Under the pieces are notes generated by a model. It made no database searches. It had not been told where the DNA came from and was given only the letters and a program-made list of their open reading frames with translations. DNA of 53,027 nucleotides from Fibrobacter sp. (GTDB lineage: Bacteria; Fibrobacterota; Fibrobacteria; Fibrobacterales; Fibrobacteraceae): contig NZ_JAFWOM010000101.1 of assembly GCF_017545445.1 (NCBI RefSeq), positions 1 to 53,027 on the forward strand. The letters are read 5' to 3'. Both the position numbers and the translations under genes were made by a program. Shown here piece after piece: positions 1 through 9,381 of this stretch. How positions within the stretch are numbered: position 1 is the first letter of the stretch; every line of letters starts with the position of its first letter.

Positions 1-341
1 TCACGAGTCCCACGAATCGATCTTTGAATCAGATGTCCCTCTTCTGTACAAGCTTCCACATATACAGAAGAACTTGACGTTTTCTTAACAGAACTCGACG
101 ACGAGGACTTGCCAACACTTGAAGAGCCAACGGAATTCACACGACTACTAGAAGACACTTTTTTGCTAGAAGTTGAGACCGATCCCGGAACCCGTTCGGC
201 ACACTCAGGGCAGGCTCCGGCCGGGATGACAAACGAAGAGGACGATTCTTCTTTTGCGGAGGTTCCGCTATCATCTCCGCATGCGGTAAGCGATAAAGTA
301 AGTATAAATATTGCGATGGAATGACGGAATGACGTAGTCAT
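1..341 (-). CDS. Ser-rich lipoprotein, N-terminal part (truncated by window edge)
   Basis: About 113 codons are visible and the reading frame runs off the window edge without a stop. Translation gives a basic start, a hydrophobic stretch and the lipobox LTAC at residues 18-21, followed by GDDSGTSA. It then becomes a low-complexity linker of Ser runs and Lys pairs. The start is fixed by GGAGG (348-352) six bases upstream of the ATG at 339-341. The N-terminus closely parallels the FISUMP lipoprotein at 51934-53004 (SACGDDSGTSA), so I infer an exported surface lipoprotein of the same paralogous group. The diagnostic C-terminal domain is outside the window. A palindromic repeat sits in frame in the linker. 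The small plus-strand reading frame here is its shadow. Confidence 0.8.
   Translation of the reverse strand, partial: MTTSFRHSIAIFILTLSLTACGDDSGTSAKEESSSSFVIPAGACPECAERVPGSVSTSSKKVSSSSRVNSVGSSSVGKSSSSSSVKKTSSSSVYVEACTEEGHLIQRSIRGTR
181..230. repeat. REP-like palindrome inside lipoprotein linker
   Basis: The ends are GATCCCGGAACC and GGCCGGGATGAC, an interrupted inverted repeat. It matches spacer and coding copies elsewhere, for example 43358-43382 and 52832-52857. On the coding strand it is read in frame as VIPAG...RVPGS, so the repeat supplies part of the protein. Confidence 0.7.
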
Positions 342-428
342 ACAAAACCTCCATAAAATCCAAACAGAAAATCCAACGCAAATAAAATAGCAAAAATTTG
401 TTATTACAGACAATAAAAGTATTCTCTC

Positions 429-464
429 AAAAAAACGAACCCCGCCGTTTCCGACGAGGTTCGC
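429..464 (-). terminator. Rho-independent terminator of the GH51 gene
   Basis: Read on the minus strand, a stem with CGAACC/GGTTCG arms around a GC-rich loop is followed by seven T. It lies about 90 bases beyond the stop of the GH51 gene. The rest of 342-556 holds only REP-like fragments (475-506 and near 535) and no gene. Confidence 0.75.
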
Positions 465-556
465 TTTAAGCTGTGGATCCTATCGCGCCAAGCGCTCCAG
501 GATGACATTTTCACGCAGTCACCCAAGAATTACTTCCAGGATGACGTTGTTGCTCC

Positions 557-3500
557 TTACTGCAAAGTGATGAGAGTAAGGGTGCGCTTGCCGACCTTGA
601 TACCCTTCGTGATATCGACAACCTTGGCCTTCTTGGACGGATCATTTGCCCAGCCTTCTTTGAGCTTTTCAGAGCTCTTGTCGAGAGTCTGGACGGATGC
701 CTTGCCCTTGAAGCCCGGAATGTCGAGCTTGATGTCGAAATCGCTGTACGGGCTCTTGTTCACGAGGAGGAGCTGCTTCTTGCTGCCGTTCTCGGTCCAG
801 TAAGCCGTGAGGAGAGCGTCTTCGTCACCCTTGATGGTGGTCTTCATGAGTTTGCCGCGGAGAGCGTCGGAAGCCATCTGGAATGCCCAGTAGCTCGGAC
901 GCGGGCAGTTCATGCATTCTTCACCAGAACGGGTCAAGTAACCGTAGTCACCGCCTTCCGGAGTGATGTCGTTGTGGATGTCCCAGTACTGAGCGTTATC
1001 GACGTTTTCAGTAGCGAGCATACCGAGGTAGTCAGCGACGAACAAACCGTTTTCAACAGACAAAGTCTGCGGACCCGGGTTGAAGTCAACAGAGTTCCAT
1101 TCGGTGAGCCAGAGTTCAATCTTCTTGCTCTTGTTGAACTTGGCAGTCCACTTATCGACAACCTTGTGCAAACGTTCGTAGATTGCAGTGAGAGTCTGCG
1201 GAGCGGAGAGCAAGGCGAAGTCGTTTTCTTCACCGAAGTGCTGCGGATAGTGGTGGACGATAAGACCGTCAGCGATGTCACCCGTTTCAGCAAGGACCTT
1301 TTCGTTCCAGTCGCCTTCGAGAACGCCGAGCACAGCCACCTTGATGGACGGGTCAACCTTCTTCATGGCTTCGATGAACTTACGAGCGCGCTTACCATAG
1401 ATGGTACCGCCGTCCTTACCATACTTTTCGTAATACGGATGCCAGTTACCGTAGATTTCGTTACCGATTTCCCAGTAGAGGATGCCGGCCTTCTTGTCGA
1501 TGTTCGTGTGCTTGACCCAGGCAGCGGCTTCTTGTTCCGTGCCGGAACCGAAGTTCACGGTGAACATGGCGTTACTGCCAGTCTTCTTCAACCATTCGAG
1601 GAATTCGTCCGTATCGACCATCCAGTCATGGTTGTCGAGGATTTCCTTCCAGTGGTCGTCATCAGCACGGAGACCACCCGGATAACGGATAATGCCGTGG
1701 TTGATGCGCTTTGCAAATTCGCGAGTCTGAACCTTGAAGTTCTTGTTGTCAAGCATGTCGCCATCCCAGAGGGCAGCGTTGATACCGAACAAGCCACCAG
1801 AGATATTCGGGTTCAAGACATCCTTTTCGCCCTTCACCACGACCTTGATGACAGCCGGACGTTCCTTGGCCTTCACTTCGCGCTGGTTGGTCAAGCGAAC
1901 GTTGTCAATCTTGAAGCCACCGGCAGTACCTTCGCCACTCGGCTTGAAGTCGAGGTTGACAACACCCTTGAGGTCAAAGATGCCGTTTTCGACAGCCTCA
2001 GGCGGCTGGTAGTACGGGAACTTGCCGAACGTGCGGAACGGAACGAGAAGGGTCGTCTTGCCCTTCGGAGCACCGACGTTGGAAACGAAGATTTCGTTGC
2101 CGGCATCCTGCACCTGGACGGTGATGGACTGCCATGCCTTTTCGGAATAAACGTCAAACATGACGCCCCAGTGCTTGGTCCAGTCGCGATCCGTTGCCGG
2201 GCGGCCAGTCTTCTTCATGTCAAACACTACATCGACCCAGTCGGCGAGGAGGTAGTGTTCGATATTCAAGCAGTTGCTCTTGAATTCCGGGCAGTTTTCG
2301 ATCTTGAAGCGGAGCTGGGACTTCGGACCCATGGACGGTTCCCACTTGTCCTTAGCATACTTGCTTTCGAAATCCGTAATGACGAGATCCGGAGCGTTGG
2401 ACTTGAAGGAATCCCACTTGAGATCCGGGTCAACCCAGTCGATGTTTTCAGTAAACGTAATCTGGTCAACGAAGACGGTCACAGGAGCCGGCTTGCCCGG
2501 TTCACCCTGGTTTTCGCCCTTGCCGACAGAGAAACGGATTTCCTGAATCTTGTTCCACTGCACGTCCTTCGCGACTTCGGCCTGCTTGTTAGCGTCCCAA
2601 GCCTTGCCCTTGTCCATGAAGCGCTTCAGAGGAATCTTGACGAGCTGCCAATCCTTGGAGACCTTGATCCAGTCATTGAGGCCAAGCTTGGTCTGGCTCT
2701 TCACGTCGTTGCCCTGGTTGTCGAGGATACCGACATAGAGCTTTTCGCCGCCGAGCTTACCCTTGATCCAGAAGTAGAGGCCGCCCTTGTTGCGGACCTT
2801 GGAAAGGTCGATGTACTTGCCTTCACCGAGAGAGTAAGTCACACCAGACCAGTCGTTGTTGTCGATGTACATGGCGAGCACGTTCTTGTTGCCCGGAGTC
2901 TTGGAATCGGCTTCGCGCTGAGCGGAGAGACCACCGTAGCTATAGGCAAAACCCTTGACCTGGTTGTCATAGAACGTAGCGAGCGTCTTGGCCTTGCCGT
3001 CGAGCTTTTCCGGGTTCTTCGGGCCGTCAATGACGTCGTTGTTTTCATCCCAATAGACCATCTGCTTCTTCGGGGCAGCCTTCTTGTTGCCCTTCACGAT
3101 TTCGATGTTATCGACCCAGACTTCGAATTCGCTTGCTGCACTCTTGTCAATGGAGAAACGGATTTCCGCAATCTTGTCCCAGTCGATACGAGACGGGAAT
3201 TCGGACTTGCGGGTGTTGTCCCAGTAGAGACCACGGTCCGGGAAATCGACGAGAGGAATGGAAACCTTCTTCCAATCCGTCGTCACGGCACCGCCTTCGA
3301 TGTACTTGTTCATCGGAAGCACGACCTGAGTCTTCTTGCCGTCAGAAACTTCTTCGTCCAAGAGGCCGACCTTGACGGCTTCGCCGCCGTGCTTGCCCTT
3401 AATCATGAACTCGACCTTGGAGTCGAGCATGTACTTGTTCAAGTCGAAGAATTCATTGTAAAGGCAGATGGACGCACCGGAGTATTCCTTCGGGTCCAGC

Positions 3501-3718
3501 TTGATGTTAAGAGCTGCCTTGGATTTGTAGCCGCCATCTTTCGTGATGGTGACACCCTTGCTCTTGCCGCCGTAAGAGTAATCGTATCCACCTGGACGGT
3601 ACTGTTCATCGAAGAACTTATACACAGCCAGATGCGGTCTTTTCGGCTGAGCCATTGCAGCTGTGACGCTGAGTCCGAGGACTGCCAGCGAGGCAACTTT
3701 CAATGATTGCTTAATCAT
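557..3718 (-). CDS. celF: GH51 family endoglucanase with carbohydrate-binding modules (endoglucanase F-like)
   Basis: This is a secreted cellulase/glucanase of 1053 residues. A signal peptide ends at about residue 24 (AMA before QPK). Two related beta-sandwich, CBM-like domains follow (about 25-210 and 240-425), each with a WD-N-K-IAEIRFS-type edge strand and a 'VDNI' or 'VDQI' end. A third similar domain spans about 445-615. The C-terminal half is a TIM-barrel catalytic domain. Its acid/base Glu is E754 in WEIGNE and its nucleophile is E873 in WLTEWN, both typical of clan GH-A family 51. Length and layout resemble F. succinogenes endoglucanase F (CelF), which I know from the literature, so the symbol is inferred from family. 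The start is M4 of the longest frame, because AAAGGA lies eight bases upstream of it and overlaps the first ATG. The gene is monocistronic, between terminators. Confidence 0.85.
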   Translation of the reverse strand: MIKQSLKVASLAVLGLSVTAAMAQPKRPHLAVYKFFDEQYRPGGYDYSYGGKSKGVTITKDGGYKSKAALNIKLDPKEYSGASICLYNEFFDLNKYMLDSKVEFMIKGKHGGEAVKVGLLDEEVSDGKKTQVVLPMNKYIEGGAVTTDWKKVSIPLVDFPDRGLYWDNTRKSEFPSRIDWDKIAEIRFSIDKSAASEFEVWVDNIEIVKGNKKAAPKKQMVYWDENNDVIDGPKNPEKLDGKAKTLATFYDNQVKGFAYSYGGLSAQREADSKTPGNKNVLAMYIDNNDWSGVTYSLGEGKYIDLSKVRNKGGLYFWIKGKLGGEKLYVGILDNQGNDVKSQTKLGLNDWIKVSKDWQLVKIPLKRFMDKGKAWDANKQAEVAKDVQWNKIQEIRFSVGKGENQGEPGKPAPVTVFVDQITFTENIDWVDPDLKWDSFKSNAPDLVITDFESKYAKDKWEPSMGPKSQLRFKIENCPEFKSNCLNIEHYLLADWVDVVFDMKKTGRPATDRDWTKHWGVMFDVYSEKAWQSITVQVQDAGNEIFVSNVGAPKGKTTLLVPFRTFGKFPYYQPPEAVENGIFDLKGVVNLDFKPSGEGTAGGFKIDNVRLTNQREVKAKERPAVIKVVVKGEKDVLNPNISGGLFGINAALWDGDMLDNKNFKVQTREFAKRINHGIIRYPGGLRADDDHWKEILDNHDWMVDTDEFLEWLKKTGSNAMFTVNFGSGTEQEAAAWVKHTNIDKKAGILYWEIGNEIYGNWHPYYEKYGKDGGTIYGKRARKFIEAMKKVDPSIKVAVLGVLEGDWNEKVLAETGDIADGLIVHHYPQHFGEENDFALLSAPQTLTAIYERLHKVVDKWTAKFNKSKKIELWLTEWNSVDFNPGPQTLSVENGLFVADYLGMLATENVDNAQYWDIHNDITPEGGDYGYLTRSGEECMNCPRPSYWAFQMASDALRGKLMKTTIKGDEDALLTAYWTENGSKKQLLLVNKSPYSDFDIKLDIPGFKGKASVQTLDKSSEKLKEGWANDPSKKAKVVDITKGIKVGKRTLTLITLQ

Positions 3719-3780
3719 ATTGTGCATCCTTTTGTTGTTTTTTGATCTTTTTTAAACTTTAAATTACAAACTTGAAAAAC

Positions 3781-3816
3781 AAAAAGCGTACACGCTGTGA
3801 TTTTTAGCGTGCACGC
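3781..3816 (-). terminator. Rho-independent terminator of the DsbA-like gene
   Basis: On the minus strand, an 11-bp stem GCGTGCACGCT/AGCGTGTACGC (one wobble) has a nine-base loop and is followed by TTTTTG. It starts 12 bases after the DsbA-like stop codon. Confidence 0.85.
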
Positions 3817-3828
3817 CTGAAAACTGAA

Positions 3829-4563
3829 TTACTTGGCTTCCTTCAGCATCTTTTCGACGAGATCCGGGCTGAAACGGTCCTGACGCTTGCCGTTGATGTA
3901 GAAGTTCGGAGTGCCTTGAACGCCGACCTTGACACCCAACTGGAAGTCCTTGTCGATGCGAGCGCTCATAGCGGAATCGAGAACCATGTCCTTCTTGAAC
4001 TGGTCGATGTTGAGGCCGACATCCTTAGCGACTGCGACGTAGATGGAGTCGCCGAGTTCACGGGAATGAGAAGCGAGCGCATAACGGTATTCCCAGAACT
4101 TGCCCTGCTTCTGAGCTGCGATAGAAGCAGCTGCTGCAGCCTTAGCATTGGAATGGAAGCTGAGCGGGAAGTGCTTATAGACGAACTTGATCTTCTCCGG
4201 GTACTTCTTGTTGAGTTCCTGCATCACCGGAGCGATACGAGAGCAGTACGGGCACTGGAATTCGGTGAATTCCACAATCGTGAGCTTCGGGTTCGTGGTG
4301 TTGCCAAATACCGGGCTATCTTCGTCAGGAATGTCCCAAACCTTGTTGTCGGCTTCCATTTCGGCACGGGCCGCTTCAAGGGAGATGCCACGCTTGTCAA
4401 GGGCATACTTGATGATTTCAAATTCTTCCTTGACCTGCTTGAAATCCTTTTCGAGGCTGTCCAAGCGAGCCTGCTGGTTGAACGAACCGCCAGCGGAAGC
4501 TTGATTGCAAGCGACGAAGCTGGAGACCAAAATAGCCATACCAATAAGAGAGAGACGTTTCAT
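3829..4563 (-). CDS. DsbA-family thiol oxidoreductase lipoprotein
   Basis: This 244-residue envelope protein has a lipoprotein signal peptide (SFVAC, Cys19). A short predicted helical/coiled segment (about 30-75) precedes a thioredoxin-fold DsbA/thioredoxin_4 domain. The active site is C104-P-Y-C107 in EFQCPYC. The cis-proline is P219 in GTPNFYING, and the helical insertion lies between them. CPYC with an FxQC context is typical of DsbA-like or BdbD-like proteins that form or reshuffle disulfides, so I infer a role in disulfide bonding of exported proteins. The gene has its own terminator. It reads toward the GH51 gene but is downstream of no co-directional close neighbour. The precise redox direction cannot be told from sequence. 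Confidence 0.85.
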   Translation of the reverse strand: MKRLSLIGMAILVSSFVACNQASAGGSFNQQARLDSLEKDFKQVKEEFEIIKYALDKRGISLEAARAEMEADNKVWDIPDEDSPVFGNTTNPKLTIVEFTEFQCPYCSRIAPVMQELNKKYPEKIKFVYKHFPLSFHSNAKAAAAASIAAQKQGKFWEYRYALASHSRELGDSIYVAVAKDVGLNIDQFKKDMVLDSAMSARIDKDFQLGVKVGVQGTPNFYINGKRQDRFSPDLVEKMLKEAK

Positions 4564-4891
4564 ATTTGTCCTTTGAGTTAAAACTTGAGGGCCGGCAAGC
4601 CCACGATGTGTGAAAAATATAATAATGAAAACTTAGTTTGATTTGAGAAAAACTTCAAAAAAACATACACAAACGTATTATCCGTACCATGAAAAAAGAA
4701 TTGTAAAATATGAAATTTATTCATTTTTGACCTGCACTAAAAACTGTAATTATCTGATGGACAATAAGTTACTAAAAAGCAAACAGGAACCGTCCCTGCA
4801 AAAAACGCAAGCAAAAAATTTACATTTGCAGCGAAAGACTCGACTGCGCGAGTGCTACACAAAAGAACACAAGGGCGACAACGCGTCGTGC
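4564..4891. other. 328-base gene-free spacer
   Basis: The spacer is AT-rich between two minus-strand genes. A weak hairpin, ACTCG...CGAGT near 4838-4855, followed by TTTC on the minus strand could terminate the GH9 transcript. The promoter of the DsbA-like gene must lie in the left part. An 88-codon plus frame starting with TTG shows no protein-like features. Confidence 0.5.
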
Positions 4892-6577
4892 TTATTCGCA
4901 AAGCAGTAGTAGTGCGGCGGTCAACGGGGCGCTCCAGTTTATCGCGACTTCATTACTTGCAAACGAACATTGCTCGTCCGCGTAAGACATTCCGCGGGAT
5001 TCACCCAAGTAATGCGGATCGCGGTGAACATCTTGACGGTCCTCGTTTATTCCGCCAACGACAAGGCCCGGCACAGGTTCTTCAACACCGTCGGAGTGGC
5101 TAATGCGGTGATGCGGATGCTTGGGCGAACTCCACGCGGACCCGGTCACAAAGCTCACATCGACAGGATTGCGGCCGTAAATAAATTCAATCTGCTCCAT
5201 TGCCGCCACGCGGTACTTTTCATCGCTAAACCACATATAAACTAAATAAAGAGTCAACGCATGGTTCGCGATATCGCCATTGCTGCCCCAAATAAACTTG
5301 CGTATCGACAAACCATAGGGGTCCTCTTCTTGCAAACGAAGCATTTCATCTGCGGTATATTTGAATGCCATTCTCGCTTTTTGCGTCCACTCGCAATCCA
5401 TTGTAGCAAGTGCAAACCACGCCAAATTCTGCGTCGAACGCCACTGCAAACCGTACGTCGGCAAATACGCGTCCATATCCGTCGGCAGCTGATTTTCAAT
5501 CCGTTCGAGCAGTTCCGCGATGTTCAACTTCGCTAACGACGTGGCATTTTCGCAAACGGCGTTCACGCCACCTGTTTTTTTCAGTTCGCGATAAAGCATT
5601 GCGCGCGCCCAGAAAAAGTCGTCGCCTAAGTCAGGATCTCCATATCCACCACTACCTTCCGTATTGTGCGGCCAATCCACTTCGGGATTTTTTTCAGCCC
5701 ACAAATAAGCGCGAACGCCAGCCACCAGGCATTTTGCCGCGAAATCCGCATCGACATCTTGATACACGCGATGAGCCTGTGCAAGAGCCGCCGCAAAGTT
5801 CAACGTCGATGAAGTCGATTTCCCCAGGATGTAACGCTTTTGCGATGCATCCGATTCCGCAGGCGAAACAAAGCCGTCCCAGCGGTACGGAGTCACCTTG
5901 AAGAACACGCCGCCATCGTCATCTTGCATCCGCAAGAAAAACTCCAGTTCAAAACGAACTTCATCCAGCAAGCTCGCCGGCTGTTCGAACGATTCCTTGA
6001 ACGCAGTACCACCAACGAATACGGAATTTTTCCGCAATTCGCAAGCAAGCATCAACGTGGCAACACTCACGCCGCCATTCACAATGTACTTGCCATAATC
6101 GCCAGCGTCGTACCAGCCGCCATGAGCGTTCCAGACGCCTTCACGGTTCATTGTCGGATGGAAGTCCAGCACCGCGTCCAAGTGGGCCGCAGGCCGCATC
6201 CACGCTCCAGCAAAGCGTTCCGGCAATTCCATACCGCTCCGTTGCAAATAGAACGACTTGATGTTCGCCTTGAACTGGTCCGCCAGCCAATTGCCCGAAA
6301 TATCGAACAAATGCGACTGCACGTCAAAACCGTCCAAAGCAATCCGATATTGCCCCGGGACACGCACCGCAGAAAAATCACCATTGAACAGGATCTCGTC
6401 CGTGTAATCGAGATAACAAAGTTTCTCGGCCTCGCCTTCAAAAACCGCATGAGACGATACGTCCAAAACCTTGAACTTGACAGCTTTGGCCGGAATATCT
6501 TCCGAAAAAGCGATCAAAAAAGACTTTGACGCGGAGGGGGCATAACCCAAATGACAATAATGAATCTTCACATCCAT
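4892..6577 (-). CDS. GH9 family glycoside hydrolase, no signal peptide
   Basis: This 561-residue protein has an N-terminal Ig-like CelD_N domain (about 5-95) and a GH9 (alpha/alpha)6 barrel. The barrel shows the GH9 hallmarks GWYDAGDYGKY (D157 and D160, base and nucleophile-activating Asp), HHRISH-type C-terminal sugar-binding His residues, and the acid Glu E543 in SNEVAINWSAPL. Family activity is endoglucanase or cellodextrinase. I see no signal peptide or linker from this start. The frame can be extended upstream to a GTG at 6691, but that segment is AT-rich, hydrophilic and overlaps the divergent promoter region, so I chose the ATG directly before the conserved YCHLGYAP strand. No good Shine-Dalgarno is visible for either start. 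An intracellular cellodextrin-cleaving role is possible but inferred. Confidence 0.8.
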   Translation of the reverse strand: MDVKIHYCHLGYAPSASKSFLIAFSEDIPAKAVKFKVLDVSSHAVFEGEAEKLCYLDYTDEILFNGDFSAVRVPGQYRIALDGFDVQSHLFDISGNWLADQFKANIKSFYLQRSGMELPERFAGAWMRPAAHLDAVLDFHPTMNREGVWNAHGGWYDAGDYGKYIVNGGVSVATLMLACELRKNSVFVGGTAFKESFEQPASLLDEVRFELEFFLRMQDDDGGVFFKVTPYRWDGFVSPAESDASQKRYILGKSTSSTLNFAAALAQAHRVYQDVDADFAAKCLVAGVRAYLWAEKNPEVDWPHNTEGSGGYGDPDLGDDFFWARAMLYRELKKTGGVNAVCENATSLAKLNIAELLERIENQLPTDMDAYLPTYGLQWRSTQNLAWFALATMDCEWTQKARMAFKYTADEMLRLQEEDPYGLSIRKFIWGSNGDIANHALTLYLVYMWFSDEKYRVAAMEQIEFIYGRNPVDVSFVTGSAWSSPKHPHHRISHSDGVEEPVPGLVVGGINEDRQDVHRDPHYLGESRGMSYADEQCSFASNEVAINWSAPLTAALLLLCE

Positions 6578-6713
6578 GCCGTAAGAATAACTTTTTTTAT
6601 TCGCAAGCGAAATAAAAACACAAAAATCACGTTTACTAGAGGGAACAAAAAAGTTTCCCATTTCGTTTATTTTTTCTTGCACATTTCTCACATTTATATT
6701 TAGATTTCATACT

Positions 6714-9125
6714 ATGAAAAAGCCAATCAAAATCACCCTCATCGTTCTAGGATCACTGATCCTCCTCTATTTCATCGCACTCCTTGTGGCCCCCAAGATA
6801 GCCCGCAGCTACATCGAAAACCACTCCAAGGAAATGATTGGTCGAACCATCACCATCAAGGATATTTTCCTCAATCCGTTCACTTACGAAATGGACATCG
6901 ACACGCTTGCCATCATGGAAACAGACGACAAGACACGTTTTGTCGGGTTCGACAAGTTCAGCATCAACATCAACCCGCTCAAACTCTTGACAGGAACGCT
7001 GGACATCAGCGACATCAACATGAAAGCGCTCTACGTCCGCGTCAATCAGCATGGCGAACGCTTCAACTTTTCAAGTATTCTGGACCACCTCGCCCAAAAA
7101 GACAGTATTTATTATGCCGAGCACCCCGAAGAAAAGAAAGCCCAAGAGAACAAGAGCGCTGCAGAAATCGCAGCCGGCCTCCCTGTCAGGCTTTGCCTCC
7201 GGGACATCGTTTTTGAAAAAGGCAACATCATTTACCAAGACACCAAAATCGGCTCCAAGTTCCATCTCAAGGATTTCTCGATCAATATCCCGATGATTTA
7301 CTTGGAAGACAAATCTACCGATGTCGATTTGGCCCTCAGGTTTGCAGATGGCGGAGATTTAAAAGTCAAAGTCGATGCCAACATGGCGACATACGACTAC
7401 AAGCTCGGCATCAACTTGCACAATTTCGCACTTTCCTGCATCAAGCCGTACTTGAACGATTACATCAGCTACAAGGATTTTGCAGGAGCACTCTCGGCGA
7501 ACCTCGCCATCAGCGGTAATATAAATAAGATTCTCGCCTCGAACGTCAAAGGCAAGGTCACGCTCGACAAGGTCGATCTCACCGAAAACACTGGTGGCAA
7601 ACTTGGTGCAAACAACGTCGTCGTCGGCATCAACAAGGCAAACCTCGTCGATAACGAATACCTCATTGATTCCGTTATTGTCGATGGCGCATACGCACGC
7701 GTTGATCTCTATAAAAGCGGCAAGACAAACTTTGACGCACTGCTAGCACCGATGAACAAGAACGCTCCGAAGGCAGATTCTGCCGCAGCCGAAGCTGCTC
7801 CGGCAGATGGGGCTACGGACACCGCAACGGACAAACCCGCTGGAGCAGCCGTATCGCAGAAACCAGAGCCAAAGCCCGAACCGAAACCAGAACCAAAGCC
7901 AGAACCCGCAGCCGATGCAACGACGCAGTCCACCGCAACCGATTCCGCAAGTGTCGCAAGCAACGACGCAAAGTCCGCCAAGGCCAAAAAGCTCAAGGCA
8001 AAAATCAACAAGCTCCTTGTCAAGAACACCTCTGTTTCTGCAACCGACCACACCATTATCCGTCCATTCAACTACACCGTAAGCGGCATTACTGTAAGCG
8101 GTCAGAACATCAATTACGACACGCCCTGCAACGTGAACGTCACGGCAGCATTCCCCGAAGGCGGAAGCCTCTCGCTCAAGTACCACGGTGCGCTCAGCAA
8201 CTTGAGGACGATGGACGTTTACATTAGCGTGAAAAATCTCGCGCTCAAGCATTTCTCGAACTATTCGCTGCATTACACGGCCTACCCGCTCAAGGCAGGT
8301 ACGCTCGCCTTCGCAAGCGATAGCAAGATCGTCGATCGCAACTTGAACAGCAAGAACACGATTGACATTTACAACATCACGGTCGGCAACAAAGTCGATG
8401 ATATCAAGCCCGAATACACCGTCCCGATGAAAATCGGCCTTTACATCTTGAAGGACAAGGACGACAAAATCCAGTTCGACATTCCTGTGAAAGGAAACCT
8501 CGACGACCCAGAATTCTCCTACGGCAGAATTATCTGGAAAACCGTCCTGAACCTGCTCGTCAAAGTCGCAGTCTCTCCGTTCCGGCTCGTCGGAAACCTC
8601 GCCATCGCAGGCGCTAACGCGCTTGGATTCGACCTTGGCAAGAACAACGAAGTGGTGATCGACGCGAATAGCGAAACGTTTACCAGCGAACAGTACGCAA
8701 AAGCGATCAAGATGACGGAATTAATTCAAAAAGACCCGAAACTGATGCTCACGTTCACACAGTACTACAATCCGCGCAAGACGGCCAAGGAATACAAGGT
8801 CAAGCAGCTCAAGATTGATTTTTACAAGCTAAAGAACAACAAGACTGTGCTGAACGAACTGGACCACAGAGCTATCGACGAGATGGACGAAGATAACGAT
8901 GAATACAAGGCTTACGTCAAGGAACATGCCGACGAAATCGACAAGAACTACATGATGAAGGCGCTCCCGCAAATGGCAAACAAGCGCAACGCCGACCTTC
9001 TCAAAGTGCTACGCGCTCAGCCCGGCATCACGAAAAAGAACTTGAAAGTCATCACCGCCCCGAGAGAAGCTCTCCGCAAGTACAAAGACAAACCGATGTA
9101 TAAAGTCGATGTGGATGTGCAGTAA
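6714..9125 (+). CDS. DUF748 / AsmA-like membrane-anchored protein
   Basis: This 803-residue protein has one N-terminal membrane helix (about residues 6-27) and a large periplasmic part. The segment GRTITIKDIFLNPFTYEMDIDTLAI and the later repeats of long beta-strands match DUF748 proteins of the AsmA-like group, which bridge the envelope and are linked to lipid or outer-membrane homeostasis. A Pro-Glu-Lys repeat linker (PEPKPEPKPEP, about 383-399) flanked by Ala/Thr/Asp-rich sequence splits the protein. The C-terminal 150 residues are charged and helical. The gene is divergent from the GH9 gene across a 136-base AT-rich spacer. The Shine-Dalgarno is weak. The function is inferred from family only; substrate and partners are unknown. 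Confidence 0.75.
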   Translation: MKKPIKITLIVLGSLILLYFIALLVAPKIARSYIENHSKEMIGRTITIKDIFLNPFTYEMDIDTLAIMETDDKTRFVGFDKFSININPLKLLTGTLDISDINMKALYVRVNQHGERFNFSSILDHLAQKDSIYYAEHPEEKKAQENKSAAEIAAGLPVRLCLRDIVFEKGNIIYQDTKIGSKFHLKDFSINIPMIYLEDKSTDVDLALRFADGGDLKVKVDANMATYDYKLGINLHNFALSCIKPYLNDYISYKDFAGALSANLAISGNINKILASNVKGKVTLDKVDLTENTGGKLGANNVVVGINKANLVDNEYLIDSVIVDGAYARVDLYKSGKTNFDALLAPMNKNAPKADSAAAEAAPADGATDTATDKPAGAAVSQKPEPKPEPKPEPKPEPAADATTQSTATDSASVASNDAKSAKAKKLKAKINKLLVKNTSVSATDHTIIRPFNYTVSGITVSGQNINYDTPCNVNVTAAFPEGGSLSLKYHGALSNLRTMDVYISVKNLALKHFSNYSLHYTAYPLKAGTLAFASDSKIVDRNLNSKNTIDIYNITVGNKVDDIKPEYTVPMKIGLYILKDKDDKIQFDIPVKGNLDDPEFSYGRIIWKTVLNLLVKVAVSPFRLVGNLAIAGANALGFDLGKNNEVVIDANSETFTSEQYAKAIKMTELIQKDPKLMLTFTQYYNPRKTAKEYKVKQLKIDFYKLKNNKTVLNELDHRAIDEMDEDNDEYKAYVKEHADEIDKNYMMKALPQMANKRNADLLKVLRAQPGITKKNLKVITAPREALRKYKDKPMYKVDVDVQ

Positions 9126-9126
9126 G

Positions 9127-9154
9127 TTAGTGGTTAGTTGGCAGTAGGAAGTTG
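9127..9154 (+). repeat. Heptamer array, four units
   Basis: Units are TTAGTGG, TTAGTTG, GCAGTAG and GAAGTTG, in exact 7-base register. It begins two bases after the DUF748 stop codon. Confidence 0.75.
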
Positions 9155-9160
9155 GAAAGC

Positions 9161-9289
9161 GTCATCCTGGAGGCGCCAGCCGATAAGATCCAGTTTCGAA
9201 GTCGTCATCCTGACCCTGTAAGGGGAAGGATCCAGTAAAGTCTTGATTAGCAATAAAAAATGACTGGATGCGGGAAAGCCCCATCCAGT
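9161..9289. repeat. REP-like elements (three)
   Basis: Two copies of the GTCATCCTG...GATCCAGT type lie at 9161-9195 and 9205-9238. A hairpin at 9263-9289 has arms ACTGGAT/ATCCAGT around GGG...CCC. The same GGATGGGGCAAAGCCCC core recurs near 21543. Confidence 0.65.
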
Positions 9290-9305
9290 TACTATTTTAA
9301 CATAA

Positions 9306-9331
9306 GAAAAGCCCACTCACGTTGAGTGGGC
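9306..9331 (-). terminator. Terminator of the nucleotidyltransferase gene
   Basis: The perfect stem GCCCACTCA/TGAGTGGGC has a three-base loop. On the minus strand it is followed by TTTTCTT, 50 bases after the stop of the gene at 9382. Confidence 0.7.
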
Positions 9332-9381
9332 ATAACATTTAAGTCTCAGCTCAGGGCAAAAAGCCCAAGCCCCTTTATAAC

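Noticed and set aside
974..3706. 910-codon plus-strand open frame opposite the GH51 gene
   Set aside because: It is the antisense of a gene with clear GH51 motifs; the translation has no domain or signal and follows from codon bias of the real gene.
4643..4909. 88-codon frame in the DsbA-GH9 spacer
   Set aside because: TTG start, no ribosome site, Lys/Asn-rich composition expected from AT-rich non-coding DNA, and it overlaps the GH9 end.
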